DNA of 12,459 nt, taken from contig CACXCV010000175.1 in NCBI GenBank assembly GCA_902766215.1, positions 1 through 12,459 on the forward strand, written 5' to 3'. Both the position numbers and the translations under genes were made by a program. Shown here piece after piece: positions 1 to 7,478 of this stretch; the first letter of the stretch is position 1, and every line of letters begins with the position of its first letter. Below the pieces are notes generated by a model. That model made no database searches. It had not been told where the DNA came from and saw nothing but the letters and a program-made list of their open reading frames with translations. This DNA is from Oscillospiraceae bacterium (GTDB lineage: Bacteria > Bacillota > Clostridia > Oscillospirales > Oscillospiraceae).

Positions 1-471
1 ATAGCGCTTGGCAATCGAGACGACGAGACGGAGGTTGGCCTCGGTCAGGCGGCGCTTGGCCTCCTCATCGCCCTGCTCGATGCGCCGGGCCAGCTCGACC
101 TCTTCGTCGGCCGTCAGCAGGCGCACCTTGCCGATCTCCTTGAGGTACATCCGCACCGGGTCGTTGACGCCATAGTCGTCGGCCATGGCCTCGGGGTCGA
201 TCAGCTCCGGCTCGCCGCCGTCCTCCTCCACCGGTTCAGCCGGCTGCACCTCCCCATCGGGGGTAAAGGAATCAAGGATGTCATCCACGGTGATCTCCAC
301 CCCGGCCGACTCCAGCGCATCATAGAACTGTTCAAGCACCTCCGGCTCGGCATCCAGCTGGTCCAGCGTGTCCAGCAGCCGCTTGGACGGCAGCTTGCCC
401 GTCTTTTTGCCCTCGGCCAGCAGCTGATCCAGCTGCTCCTGCACTGTGCGCCCTGTTTTCTGTTCGCTCAT
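1..471 (-). CDS. rpoD: RNA polymerase principal sigma factor RpoD (N-terminal part)
   Basis: This is the first 157 codons of the housekeeping sigma-70 factor, which recruits core RNA polymerase to -35/-10 promoters. Residues 1-97 form an acidic region 1.1-like leader (EEDGGEPELIDPEA near 82-95). Region 1.2 is clear at 104-114 (DPVRMYLKEIG), followed by LLTADEEVELARRIEQGDEE (118-137), and region 2.1 begins at EANLRLVVSIAKRY (144-157). The window edge cuts the gene there, so core binding, -10 and -35 recognition regions are not visible. The ATG lies 3 nt after the dnaG stop codon and is preceded by a G-run (GGGGGG, about 7 nt upstream) inside the dnaG end, which suggests translational coupling. 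The dnaG-rpoD pairing is conserved in many bacteria. Identification is very secure. Confidence 0.97.
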   Translation of the reverse strand, partial: MSEQKTGRTVQEQLDQLLAEGKKTGKLPSKRLLDTLDQLDAEPEVLEQFYDALESAGVEITVDDILDSFTPDGEVQPAEPVEEDGGEPELIDPEAMADDYGVNDPVRMYLKEIGKVRLLTADEEVELARRIEQGDEEAKRRLTEANLRLVVSIAKRY

Positions 472-474
472 TTG

Positions 475-2247
475 TTAGCCCCCCAATCCCTTTTTCTCTT
501 GCAGATATTTGCGATATTGCATGATATCTTTGCGATATTGCATGTTGTCGTCGCTGCTTTCCACGTTTACGTTTCTGGCCTGCCATCTGCCGCGGATCAC
601 GTCCACGCAGTCCTGCACCGCCCGGTCGTCCACCGTCTGGTCCCACCGGGCCAGCACCGCCGTCAGGTGGGACAGCTCTTCCGGCGAAAACGCCGCCTCC
701 AGCGCCGCCATGCCCGGCTGCCGCCCCTGCTGCCAGCAGCTGCGCAGCGCCGCATAGGCCCGCCCCAGCAGCGGCGCAGAAAATTCCTCCTCGCCCAGGT
801 CGATGCGGTCAAACAGCCCCGGCTCGCGCATCACCTGCGCCAGCAGCTGTTCCTCCGCCTGGGCGGACTTTTCGTCCTCATAGTGCATGCCGCGGATCTT
901 TGGCTGGCGGCGGCTCATGGGCGCCAGATCAACCTTTTCCTGCTGGCGTTTTTCCTGCCGGAGCTTCTGTCGGCGCAGACGCTCGACCTCGGTCATCAGC
1001 CCGGCGGCGGACATACCCGCCGCCTCGGCCGCCCGCGCGCCATAGACCTCGCGCTCCACCGCGCCGGGCAGGCTAGCCACCAGGTCGGCTGCCGCCCTGG
1101 CAAAGGCCACGCGCTGGTCGTCCTGCCCCAAATCAAACCGGCTCTGCAGGCTCTGCAGCCGGTAAGCCACCTGGTTTTCCGCGCCCTCCAGCAGCTTAGC
1201 AAAGCGCTCGGCGCCAAACTTGTGCAGATATTCGTCCGGGTCCTTGGCCCCGGTCATGCGCAGCACGCGCACCTGGATGTTGGTCTTCTCCAGCAGGCGG
1301 ATGGCCCGCTGCGAAGCGTTCTGCCCCGCGCTGTCGCCGTCATAGGTGAGGATCAGCTGCCTGGTATACTTGCCCAGCAGATTGGCGTGCTGCTCGGTCA
1401 GCGAGGTGCCCAGCGAGGCAACGGCGCAGTCGAAGCCATACTGGTGCAGCGTGATGGCGTCCATATAGCCCTCGGTGAGGATCAGATAGTCGCGCTTGGT
1501 CTTTTTGGCAATGTTCAGCGCAAACAGATTGCGCCGCTTGGAGAAGATCTCCGTCTCCGGCGAATTGAGATACTTCGGCTCGCCCTGCCCCATCACGCGC
1601 CCGCCAAAGCCGATGACGTTGCCCCGCACGTCGATGATGGGAAACATTAGCCGGTTGCGGAACTTGTCATAGACGTTGTTCTTCTGCGGGCTGCGCACCG
1701 CCAGGCCCGCGTCCAGCAGATCCTGCTCGTCATAGCCCCGGGCGCGCATGGCGTCGCGCAGGCCGTTCCATCCCTCGGGTGCAAAGCCCAGGCCGAAGCG
1801 GGTGATGCAGCTCTGTGACAGGCCGCGCTGGGCCGCATAGGCGCGGCCAGGTCCGCCGGCAGGGCTGTTCAGCATGGCGTGGAAATACCGCGCTGCCTCG
1901 CGGCAAAGGGCATACAGCCGTTCGCGCCGGCGATAATCCTCGCGGTGGGCGTCGTCCTCGGGCACCTCCATCCCCGCCCGCTGGGCCAGAAAGCGCACCG
2001 CATCGGGATAGCTGAGGTTTTCGGCCTCCATGATGAAGTTGACCACGCCGCCGCCCTTGCCGCAGCCAAAGCAATAGTACATCTGCTTGTCAGGTGCCAC
2101 GGAGAAGGAGGGGGTTTTTTCATTGTGAAACGGGCACAGCCCGAACAGGTTGCTGCCCCGGCGGGTCAGCGCCACATAGCCGCCCACCACGTCCTCAATC
2201 GGGTTGCGCGCGGCCAGCTCATCCAGAAACGGCGCAGGAAACGCCAT
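475..2247 (-). CDS. dnaG: DNA primase DnaG
   Basis: DnaG makes the RNA primers for the replication fork and works with the replicative helicase. The protein is 590 aa, a normal family length. The N-terminal CHC2 zinc-binding domain shows C38PFH41 and C59FGC62. The Toprim catalytic core follows: LTEGYMDAI, with Glu259, and TYDGDSAGQ, with Asp303 and Asp305, then KDPDEYL at 335-341. The less conserved C-terminal part is the usual helicase-binding region. The frame is open upstream for 33 more codons, but ATG at 2247 is chosen because GGAAAGGAGGAGGAG ends 3 nt before it and the encoded MAFPAPFLDELAARN matches the family start. The gene follows dgt by 43 nt and ends 3 nt before rpoD, so the three are probably co-transcribed. 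Oddity: the last 22 residues hold a tandem heptad, MQYRKDI/MQYRKYL (569-582). Confidence 0.97.
   Translation of the reverse strand: MAFPAPFLDELAARNPIEDVVGGYVALTRRGSNLFGLCPFHNEKTPSFSVAPDKQMYYCFGCGKGGGVVNFIMEAENLSYPDAVRFLAQRAGMEVPEDDAHREDYRRRERLYALCREAARYFHAMLNSPAGGPGRAYAAQRGLSQSCITRFGLGFAPEGWNGLRDAMRARGYDEQDLLDAGLAVRSPQKNNVYDKFRNRLMFPIIDVRGNVIGFGGRVMGQGEPKYLNSPETEIFSKRRNLFALNIAKKTKRDYLILTEGYMDAITLHQYGFDCAVASLGTSLTEQHANLLGKYTRQLILTYDGDSAGQNASQRAIRLLEKTNIQVRVLRMTGAKDPDEYLHKFGAERFAKLLEGAENQVAYRLQSLQSRFDLGQDDQRVAFARAAADLVASLPGAVEREVYGARAAEAAGMSAAGLMTEVERLRRQKLRQEKRQQEKVDLAPMSRRQPKIRGMHYEDEKSAQAEEQLLAQVMREPGLFDRIDLGEEEFSAPLLGRAYAALRSCWQQGRQPGMAALEAAFSPEELSHLTAVLARWDQTVDDRAVQDCVDVIRGRWQARNVNVESSDDNMQYRKDIMQYRKYLQEKKGLGG
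508..544. repeat. 21-bp tandem duplication at the 3' end of dnaG
   Basis: The 16-mer TTTGCGATATTGCATG occurs at 508-523 and again at 529-544, a period of 21 bp or exactly seven codons. It encodes MQYRKDI followed by MQYRKYL (residues 569-582 of DnaG). The patch is A+T-rich compared with its surroundings. The reading frame is kept, so this looks like a small in-frame duplication at the primase C-terminus and not an independent element. Confidence 0.8.
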
Positions 2248-2290
2248 TGACTCCTCCTCCTTTCCTTTTTTATGGCCTGTCCTCTTCTGC

Positions 2291-3295
2291 TCAGCGCAGC
2301 TGCCAGGCCGTGGGGATAAACAGCGACGAAAAAGTGTACACGGCAAATTTGTCCGTCATGCCGGCGATATAGTCCGCCACCACCCGCGAGGCCGGCTCGC
2401 GCTCCAGCCGCCGGCGAAAATCCTCCGGCAGGCGGGAGGGCTGCTTGCAATAATATTCATACAGCGTGCGCACAATGTCCTTGGCCTTGGATTCTTCGCC
2501 CTTGGCCACCGGGTTGCGGTAGACATTGGCAAACATGAAGTCGCGCAGATCCTCCATGGTCTGGCGGATCTCGCCGTGCATCGTCACCGTCCCCCGTTCC
2601 TCCGAAGCGGCGATGGTGTCGCAGACTAGCTTGTTGATCCGCTCGCTGGTAGTGCGCCCCAGCAGCCGCTGCACCGGCGCGGGAATCTGCCGCGCCTCCA
2701 GCACCCCGGCGCGGATGGCGTCGTCAATGTCGTGGTTGATATAGGCGATGCGGTCGGCCAGGCGGACAATGCGTCCCTCCCAGGTGGCGGGGATGCGCTC
2801 GCCGGTGTGGCCCACAATGCCCATGCGCACCTCATAGGTCAGGTTCAGGCCGCTGCCGTCGTTTTCCAGCAGCTCCACCACCCGCAGCGACTGCTCGTTG
2901 TGCTCAAACCCGCCGGGCAGCACCTCGGCCAGGGCGGCCTCGCCGGCATGGCCAAAGGGCGTATGGCCCAGGTCGTGCCCCAGGGCAATGGCCTCGGTCA
3001 GATCCTCGTTGACACGCAGGGCGCGGGCAATGGTGCGGGCAATGCGCGAGACCTCCATGGTGTGGGTCATGCGCGTGCGGTAGTGGTCGCCCTCCGGCTG
3101 GAGGAATACCTGCGTCTTGTGCATCAGACGGCGATAGGCCTTGGAATAGGCAATGCGGTCGCAGTCCCGCTGAAAGTCGGTGCGCACGTCGCTGGGCTGC
3201 TCGGGCCGCGCCCGGCCGCTGTGCGCGTCGGCAAAGGCCGCCTCGCCGCGCAGGCGGCGATGCTCGTCCTGCTCCAGCATCTGTCGTACCGTCAT
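2291..3295 (-). CDS. dgt: dGTP triphosphohydrolase-like HD-domain protein
   Basis: This belongs to the Dgt family of HD-domain phosphohydrolases, which cleave dGTP or other dNTPs to the nucleoside and triphosphate and so help set dNTP pools. The 334-aa protein has the metal-binding HD set: His78 in MTHTMEVSRIAR, His107-Asp108 in ALGHDLGHTPFGHAGE, and Asp181 in RLADRIAYINHDIDDA. Family signatures before it include RDCDRIAYSKAYRRLMHKTQV (43-63, quoted as two parts: RDCDRIAYSKAY and RRLMHKTQV) and GDHYRTRMTHT. ATG at 3295 is chosen over one 10 codons upstream because AAAGGAG sits 8 nt before it and the upstream residues (MGQASKGAKS) look non-conserved. A 71-nt gap separates it from yigZ and 43 nt from dnaG. 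The dgt-dnaG-rpoD order is common in Clostridia. Substrate preference within the dNTPs cannot be read from sequence. Confidence 0.93.
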   Translation of the reverse strand: MTVRQMLEQDEHRRLRGEAAFADAHSGRARPEQPSDVRTDFQRDCDRIAYSKAYRRLMHKTQVFLQPEGDHYRTRMTHTMEVSRIARTIARALRVNEDLTEAIALGHDLGHTPFGHAGEAALAEVLPGGFEHNEQSLRVVELLENDGSGLNLTYEVRMGIVGHTGERIPATWEGRIVRLADRIAYINHDIDDAIRAGVLEARQIPAPVQRLLGRTTSERINKLVCDTIAASEERGTVTMHGEIRQTMEDLRDFMFANVYRNPVAKGEESKAKDIVRTLYEYYCKQPSRLPEDFRRRLEREPASRVVADYIAGMTDKFAVYTFSSLFIPTAWQLR

Positions 3296-3366
3296 GGATT
3301 TCGCTCCTTTCGAGGCCTGTCCCATCCACAGAAGTTGGACGAAACGCGCCGGTGAATGTTCCCGGC

Positions 3367-4014
3367 TCAGTCCGCCGGCTGCTTGGGCTGCCGGATGGGA
3401 AAGGCGCGATAGTCCTCCCCGCCGGGGACGGGCTGCACCGTTCCGTTGGACACGTCAGTCAGCCGCGCGGCGCAGGCCGCCGCATCGGCCGAGGGCAAAA
3501 GTGCCCGCAGCACCACGCCCGCGCCGTATTCCACGTCCAGCAGCTGCCCGCCGCAGCCCTCCAGTTCCTGCTTCATGCGCTCGAGCTGCTTATAGCTGCA
3601 CGGCACATCCAGCTTGCGCCACAGGCGCATCTGCGACACGCCCGCCGCATCCACCGCCAGCTTAGCGCTGTGCGCATAGGCGCGCACCAACCCGCCGGCG
3701 CCCAGCAGAATGCCGCCGAAATAGCGCGTGACCACGCACAGAACATTTTCCAGCCCCTCGCGGCGCAGCACCTCCATCACCGGCAGGCCGGCAGTGCCGC
3801 CGGGTTCGCCGTCGTCGCTGTAGCGTGCCGCGCCGTCGTGGATGATATAGGCATAGACATTGTGGCTGGCGTCCCAGTGGGCCTGCCGCGTCTGCTCCAG
3901 GGCAGCCAGCGCTTCGTCCTCGGTGCGGCACAGCCAGATGCGCCCGGTAAAGCGCGAACGTTTTTCTGCAAACGCAGCCTCTCCATAGCCGGTGGGGACA
4001 AGATATTCGCGCAT
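3367..4014 (-). CDS. yigZ: YigZ/IMPACT family protein
   Basis: This is a 215-aa member of the YigZ (UPF0029/IMPACT) family, relatives of eukaryotic IMPACT and of Bacillus YvyE. The family signatures are plain: SDDGEPGGTAGLPV at 66-79 and VVTRYFGGILLGAGGLVRAY at 94-113. The length fits the two-domain bacterial form, with an IMPACT N-terminal domain and a ferredoxin-like C-terminal DUF1949-type domain from about residue 135. The biochemical role of bacterial members is unsettled; a link to translation has been suggested from the IMPACT relationship. The ATG lies 1 nt after the hflX stop codon, and its GGAGGA lies inside the last hflX codons, so translation is likely coupled. Being next to a ribosome-splitting GTPase fits a translation-related job, but this is inference. 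Confidence 0.92.
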   Translation of the reverse strand: MREYLVPTGYGEAAFAEKRSRFTGRIWLCRTEDEALAALEQTRQAHWDASHNVYAYIIHDGAARYSDDGEPGGTAGLPVMEVLRREGLENVLCVVTRYFGGILLGAGGLVRAYAHSAKLAVDAAGVSQMRLWRKLDVPCSYKQLERMKQELEGCGGQLLDVEYGAGVVLRALLPSADAAACAARLTDVSNGTVQPVPGGEDYRAFPIRQPKQPAD

Positions 4015-4015
4015 G

Positions 4016-5278
4016 TCAGGCTTCCTCCGTCACATACTGCCGCAGGCGGCCGTACAGCTCGTCGTCCAGCACGGCGCGGATGCGGATGCCCTCGGCTTCA
4101 TACGACACCTCCTGCACCTGCGTACGCTGGTGCAGCGTATCCACCTGCCCGCCCTGGCTATAGGGCAGCAGCAGCGTCACGGTATGGCGTGTGCCGGTCA
4201 GCTCACGCTCAATCAGCGCCAGCAGCCGGTCGATGCCCGCGCCGGTTTGGGCGCTGATGGCCACCTCGGCCCCTTCGGGCGCGAGGAACGGCGCCTCGGC
4301 CACGTCGGTTTTGTTATAGGCCGTGATCACCGGCACGCCGGGCCGGGCCAGCTGGCCGATCAGCTGCAGCACCACCTGCATGTGCGCCTCGCGCTCCGGG
4401 TCGGCGCAGTCCACCACATGGATCAACAGGTCGGCATATTGCAGCTCCTCCAGCGTGGCGCGGAAGGCGTCCACCAGGTTGTGCGGCAGCTTGGCAATGA
4501 AGCCCACCGTGTCCGAGAGCAGCACCGACAGCTGGTCGGACACGGCCAGCTTGCGCGTGGTGGTGTCCAGCGTGTCGAACAGGCGGTTGTTGGCCGGGAT
4601 GCCCGCATCGGTCAGCGCGTTGAGGATGGTGGACTTGCCTGCGTTGGTATAGCCCACCAGCGCCACCACGGGGATGGCGTTCTTCTGCCGGCGCTCGCGC
4701 TGCACAGCTCGCACGCGGCGCACCTCCTCCAGCTCCTGCCGCAGGCGGGTAATCCGCTCGCGGATATGGCGGCGGTCGGTTTCCAGCTTGGTTTCGCCTG
4801 GGCCGCGGGTTCCGATGCCGCCGCCCAGGCGGGACATGCTCTTGCCCATGCCGGACAGGCGCGGCAGAATGTATTGATACTGCGCCAGCTCCACCTGCAG
4901 GCGGCCCTCGCGCGTCTGCGCCCGCTGGGCAAAGATGTCCAGAATCAGGGCGCTGCGGTCAATCACCGTCACGCCGGTGGCCTCTTCCAGGGCGCGGATC
5001 TGCGAGGGCGACAGGTCGTTGTCAAAGATGACCATGTCTGCCGACAGCGACTGGGCCAGTTCGCGTAGCTCCTCGGCCTTGCCCTCGCCCAGAAAGCTGT
5101 GGCTGTCGGGTGTATGGCGGTTTTGCAGCAGCCGGGCCGCACACTCGCCGCCCGCCGTTTCCAGCAGGGCCTCCAGCTCGTCAAGGGTGGTCTCGGTGGC
5201 GTTTTCCTCCGGGGTGAAGATGTCGCAGCTGAGCCCGGCCAGAATGGCGCGCTCCGTTTTCGTCTGCATTGAATCCAT
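4016..5278 (-). CDS. hflX: Ribosome-associated GTPase HflX
   Basis: HflX is a GTPase that binds the 50S subunit and, in studied species, splits stalled or hibernating ribosomes. The protein is 420 aa. The N-terminal HflX domain ends in the family hallmark SRLGGGIGTRGPGETKLE (149-166, with the preceding LPRLSGMGK), followed by a charged coiled-coil linker (about 167-200). The G domain shows the P-loop GYTNAGKS (209-216), DTVGF (256-260), NKTD (322-325) and SA (342-343). ATG at 5278 has GGGAG 6 nt upstream; a second in-frame ATG lies three codons in. The gene starts 33 nt downstream of the rpmE terminator and leads the yigZ-dgt-dnaG-rpoD group. A TTGACA lies just upstream (5300 to 5295, minus strand), but no -10 stands at a usable distance, so its promoter is uncertain. 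Confidence 0.96.
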   Translation of the reverse strand: MDSMQTKTERAILAGLSCDIFTPEENATETTLDELEALLETAGGECAARLLQNRHTPDSHSFLGEGKAEELRELAQSLSADMVIFDNDLSPSQIRALEEATGVTVIDRSALILDIFAQRAQTREGRLQVELAQYQYILPRLSGMGKSMSRLGGGIGTRGPGETKLETDRRHIRERITRLRQELEEVRRVRAVQRERRQKNAIPVVALVGYTNAGKSTILNALTDAGIPANNRLFDTLDTTTRKLAVSDQLSVLLSDTVGFIAKLPHNLVDAFRATLEELQYADLLIHVVDCADPEREAHMQVVLQLIGQLARPGVPVITAYNKTDVAEAPFLAPEGAEVAISAQTGAGIDRLLALIERELTGTRHTVTLLLPYSQGGQVDTLHQRTQVQEVSYEAEGIRIRAVLDDELYGRLRQYVTEEA

Positions 5279-5310
5279 ATCATTCTCCCAAATTTGTCAA
5301 ATTTTCAGAT

Positions 5311-5343
5311 AGAAAAACCCGCACCGGGGTACGGTGCGGGTTT
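5311..5343 (-). terminator. Intrinsic terminator of rpmE
   Basis: A 12-bp perfect stem (5315-5326 pairing with 5332-5343, 5-nt loop) reads AAACCCGCACCG on the minus strand and is followed there by a T-run (TTTTTCT). It starts 17 nt after the rpmE stop codon. Stem, loop size and T-tract are those of a factor-independent terminator. Partial readthrough into hflX, whose start lies 33 nt further on, is possible. Confidence 0.88.
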
Positions 5344-5360
5344 CATCACGCAGACAGAAC

Positions 5361-5561
5361 TTATTTCAGGCCGAACTTCTTGTTGAAGCGCTCGATGCGG
5401 CCGCCGCTGTTAACCAGCTTCTGCTTGCCGGTATAGAAAGGGTGGCACTTGGAGCAGATTTCGACCTTGATGTCCTTCTTCGTGGAACCGGTCTCGATCA
5501 CCGCACCACAGGCACACCGGATGGTGGTCTGCTGGTAGTTCGGATGGATGCCTTCTCTCAT
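5361..5561 (-). CDS. rpmE: Ribosomal protein bL31 (zinc-binding form)
   Basis: This is the 66-aa large-subunit ribosomal protein bL31, which contacts both subunits at the central protuberance. It carries the Cys-rich zinc site of the C+ type: C16AC18 and C36SKC39, the latter in EICSKCHPFYTGKQK. The start MREGIHPNYQ and the end GGRIERFNKKFGLK are typical. ATG is preceded by AGAGGTG with 7 nt spacing. The gene stands alone as a transcription unit, with a promoter at 5633-5661 and a strong terminator at 5311-5343, between rnj and hflX. Zinc-type L31 genes are sometimes paired with zinc-free paralogues under Zur control elsewhere in a genome; that cannot be seen here. Confidence 0.97.
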   Translation of the reverse strand: MREGIHPNYQQTTIRCACGAVIETGSTKKDIKVEICSKCHPFYTGKQKLVNSGGRIERFNKKFGLK

Positions 5562-5632
5562 TGCGTTTCACCTCTTTCTCCATTCCAGTCAAAAAGGCGC
5601 GAATCAACGCAGCCTTGCAATCATGCGACAGT

Positions 5633-5661
5633 ATAATAGCACAGCCTATCCGATTTTGCAA
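5633..5661 (-). promoter_or_regulatory. Sigma-70-type promoter of rpmE
   Basis: On the minus strand a -35 box TTGCAA (5661 to 5656) and a -10 box TATTAT (5638 to 5633) are separated by exactly 17 nt. The expected start point lies about 65 nt before the rpmE ATG. The -35 box sits inside one arm of an inverted repeat (5651-5679). Confidence 0.75.
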
Positions 5662-5679
5662 GCGTTTTTTGCAAGATCG
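5651..5679. repeat. Inverted repeat over the rpmE -35 box
   Basis: CGATTTTGCAA (5651-5661) and TTGCAAGATCG (5669-5679) are inverted copies with one mismatch and a 7-nt spacer. The element begins 3 nt after the rnj stop codon and covers the rpmE -35 box. No T-tract follows on the minus strand, so it is a poor terminator. It may be an operator, or an RNA stem at the rnj 3' end. Function is unproven. Confidence 0.45.
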
Positions 5680-5681
5680 GG

Positions 5682-7340
5682 TCAGATTTCCATAATCACC
5701 GGCAGAATCATCGGATTGCGCTTGGTTGTCTTATAAAGATAGCCGGAAAGTTCGCTTTTAATCGCGCTTTTGATCGATGCCCAGTCCTTCTGCCGCCGCT
5801 GCTGGCAGTCCTCCAGCACCTCCACGGCGATGCTGCGCAGCTCCTCCAGCAGGTCGCCGGATTCTTTCACATAGACAAAGCCGCGGGTGATGATGTCCGG
5901 GCCGCTGACCACCGAGCCGTCCTCGCCGGAGAGCGAAACAACCACGACGATCATGCCGTCCTCGGCCAGATGCTTGCGGTCGCGCAGCACCACGCTGCCC
6001 ACGTCGCCCACGCCCAGCCCGTCAACCAGCACGCGCCCGGCCGGCACCGTACCGGCCCACTTGCAGTCGCGGTGGCTCAGCTCCAGCACCTTGCCGATCT
6101 CGCCGATGAAGATGTGGTCCGGCGCCATGCCCATCTCCTGCGCCAGCTTGGCATGGTGGCGCAGGTGCCGCTCCTCGCCATGCACTGGGATGAAGTACCT
6201 GGGCTTCACCAGGCCGTGGATCAGCTTCAGCTCTTCCTGACAGGCGTGACCCGAAACATGCAGGTCGGCCACTTTGTCATACACCACGTCGGCGCCCTTG
6301 CGGTACAGCTCGTTGACGATGTTGCTGATGGCCTTTTCATTGCCTGGGATGGCCGAGGCCGAAATCAGCACCCGGTCGCCCGGGCCAATCTCCACAAAGC
6401 GGTGGCCCGAAAACGCCATGCGGTACAGAGCAGACATATTCTCGCCTTGTGAGCCGGTGGTGACAATGCAGAGCTTCTCCTTCGGATAGGACTTGATCTG
6501 GTTGATGTCGATCATCGTGTCCGGCGGCAGCTGCATATAGCCCAGCTCGGTGGACACCTTCAGCAGGTTTTCCATGCTGCGGCCCGTAACGGCCACCTTG
6601 CGGCCATAGCGATAGGCCACGTCCAGCACCGACTGAATGCGGTGCACGTTGGAGGCAAAGGTAGTGACGATGATCCGCTGGTCGCAGCCCTTGAACTGGT
6701 TGTCAAAGCTGCCGGCCACCAGCCGCTCCGACGGGGAGAAACCGGGCCGCTCCACGTTGGTCGAGTCGCACAGCAGCGCCAGCACGCCCTTGCGTCCCAG
6801 CTCGCCAAAACGCGTCAGGTCGATCATCTCGCCGTGGATGGGGGTGGTGTCCACCTTGAAGTCGCCGGTGAAAATCACCACGCCCACCGGCGTGTGGATG
6901 GCAAAGGCCACCGCATCGTCGATGGAGTGGTTGACATGGATCAGCTCCACGCGGAAGCAGCCGGCCTGAAAGGTGTCGCCCGCCTCGTGGGTGATAATTT
7001 CCGTGGACTCCAGCAGATGGTGCTCCTCCAGCTTCAGCTTGACCAGGCCGGCCGTCAGCCGCGTGGCGTGTACCGGCACCTGCACCTCCTGCAGAACATA
7101 CGGCAGGGCGCCGATATGATCCTCGTGGCCGTGGGTCAGGGCAATCGCCCGGAGCTTGTGCTGGTTTTTCACCAGATAGCTCACATCGGGGATCACCAGA
7201 TCCACGCCGAACATATCGTCGTCCGGGAATCCGAGGCCGCAGTCGATCACCAGCATATCATTTCCGTACTCCAACACGGTCATGTTCTTGCCGATTTCGC
7301 CCAGGCCTCCCAGAGGGATAATTTTCAGTTTTTCAGCCAA
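5682..7340 (-). CDS. rnj: Ribonuclease J
   Basis: RNase J is a metallo-beta-lactamase/beta-CASP nuclease with 5'-3' exonuclease and endonuclease activity, used by Bacillota for mRNA decay and rRNA maturation. The protein is 552 aa, the usual length. The zinc ligands are visible: H70GHEDH75, His138 (HVNHSID), Asp160 (FTGDFKVD), and the beta-CASP/late motifs HVSGHACQEE (His365) and PVHGEERH (His387). The C-terminal domain runs to the end. The start is TTG at 7340: it encodes the normal MAEKLKIIPLGGLGEIGKN start, an in-frame TGA lies two codons upstream, and TAGGAG lies 10 nt before it; the next in-frame ATG would cut into the fold. The gene has its own extended -10 promoter about 260 nt upstream and a structured leader. 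Confidence 0.96.
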   Translation of the reverse strand: MAEKLKIIPLGGLGEIGKNMTVLEYGNDMLVIDCGLGFPDDDMFGVDLVIPDVSYLVKNQHKLRAIALTHGHEDHIGALPYVLQEVQVPVHATRLTAGLVKLKLEEHHLLESTEIITHEAGDTFQAGCFRVELIHVNHSIDDAVAFAIHTPVGVVIFTGDFKVDTTPIHGEMIDLTRFGELGRKGVLALLCDSTNVERPGFSPSERLVAGSFDNQFKGCDQRIIVTTFASNVHRIQSVLDVAYRYGRKVAVTGRSMENLLKVSTELGYMQLPPDTMIDINQIKSYPKEKLCIVTTGSQGENMSALYRMAFSGHRFVEIGPGDRVLISASAIPGNEKAISNIVNELYRKGADVVYDKVADLHVSGHACQEELKLIHGLVKPRYFIPVHGEERHLRHHAKLAQEMGMAPDHIFIGEIGKVLELSHRDCKWAGTVPAGRVLVDGLGVGDVGSVVLRDRKHLAEDGMIVVVVSLSGEDGSVVSGPDIITRGFVYVKESGDLLEELRSIAVEVLEDCQQRRQKDWASIKSAIKSELSGYLYKTTKRNPMILPVIMEI

Positions 7341-7420
7341 ATTGGTTCAACTCCTAATAAAATAGGGCGCACGGCGGGGCTTGTCCACCGTGTCCCTGCC
7401 CCTTCCGGGCAGAAAATGTC

Positions 7421-7443
7421 GGCGCCGGCAGCTGCCGGGCGCC
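7421..7443 (-). promoter_or_regulatory. GC-rich hairpin in the rnj leader
   Basis: The two arms are related by near-perfect dyad symmetry: the palindrome CGGCAGCTGCCG is flanked by GGCGC and GCGCC, with one bulged G. On the minus strand it is followed by GACATTTTCT, a weak T-tract, so it could be a leaky attenuator, or simply a stable stem that shields the transcript. Confidence 0.4.
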
Positions 7444-7478
7444 TGCGTAAAAAATGTTCGGTTGGTCTTCCATCCGCA

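Noticed and set aside
472..1650. Long plus-strand open frame (392 codons) inside dnaG
   Set aside because: It is antisense to a fully recognisable DnaG. Long antisense frames are expected with G/C-ending codons, and the protein is low-complexity (His, Gln and Arg rich).
3992..5068. Plus-strand open frame (358 codons) opposite hflX
   Set aside because: It is antisense to HflX with all G motifs intact, has no ribosome binding site of note and resembles no family.
5295..5300. TTGACA just upstream of hflX as a -35 box
   Set aside because: At 16-18 nt downstream there is no acceptable -10, and the start point would fall inside the hflX coding region.
7352..7385. Second rnj promoter (TGGACA-17-TATTTT) next to the start codon
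   Set aside because: The start point would fall within or after the TAGGAG ribosome binding site, so the transcript could not be translated normally.
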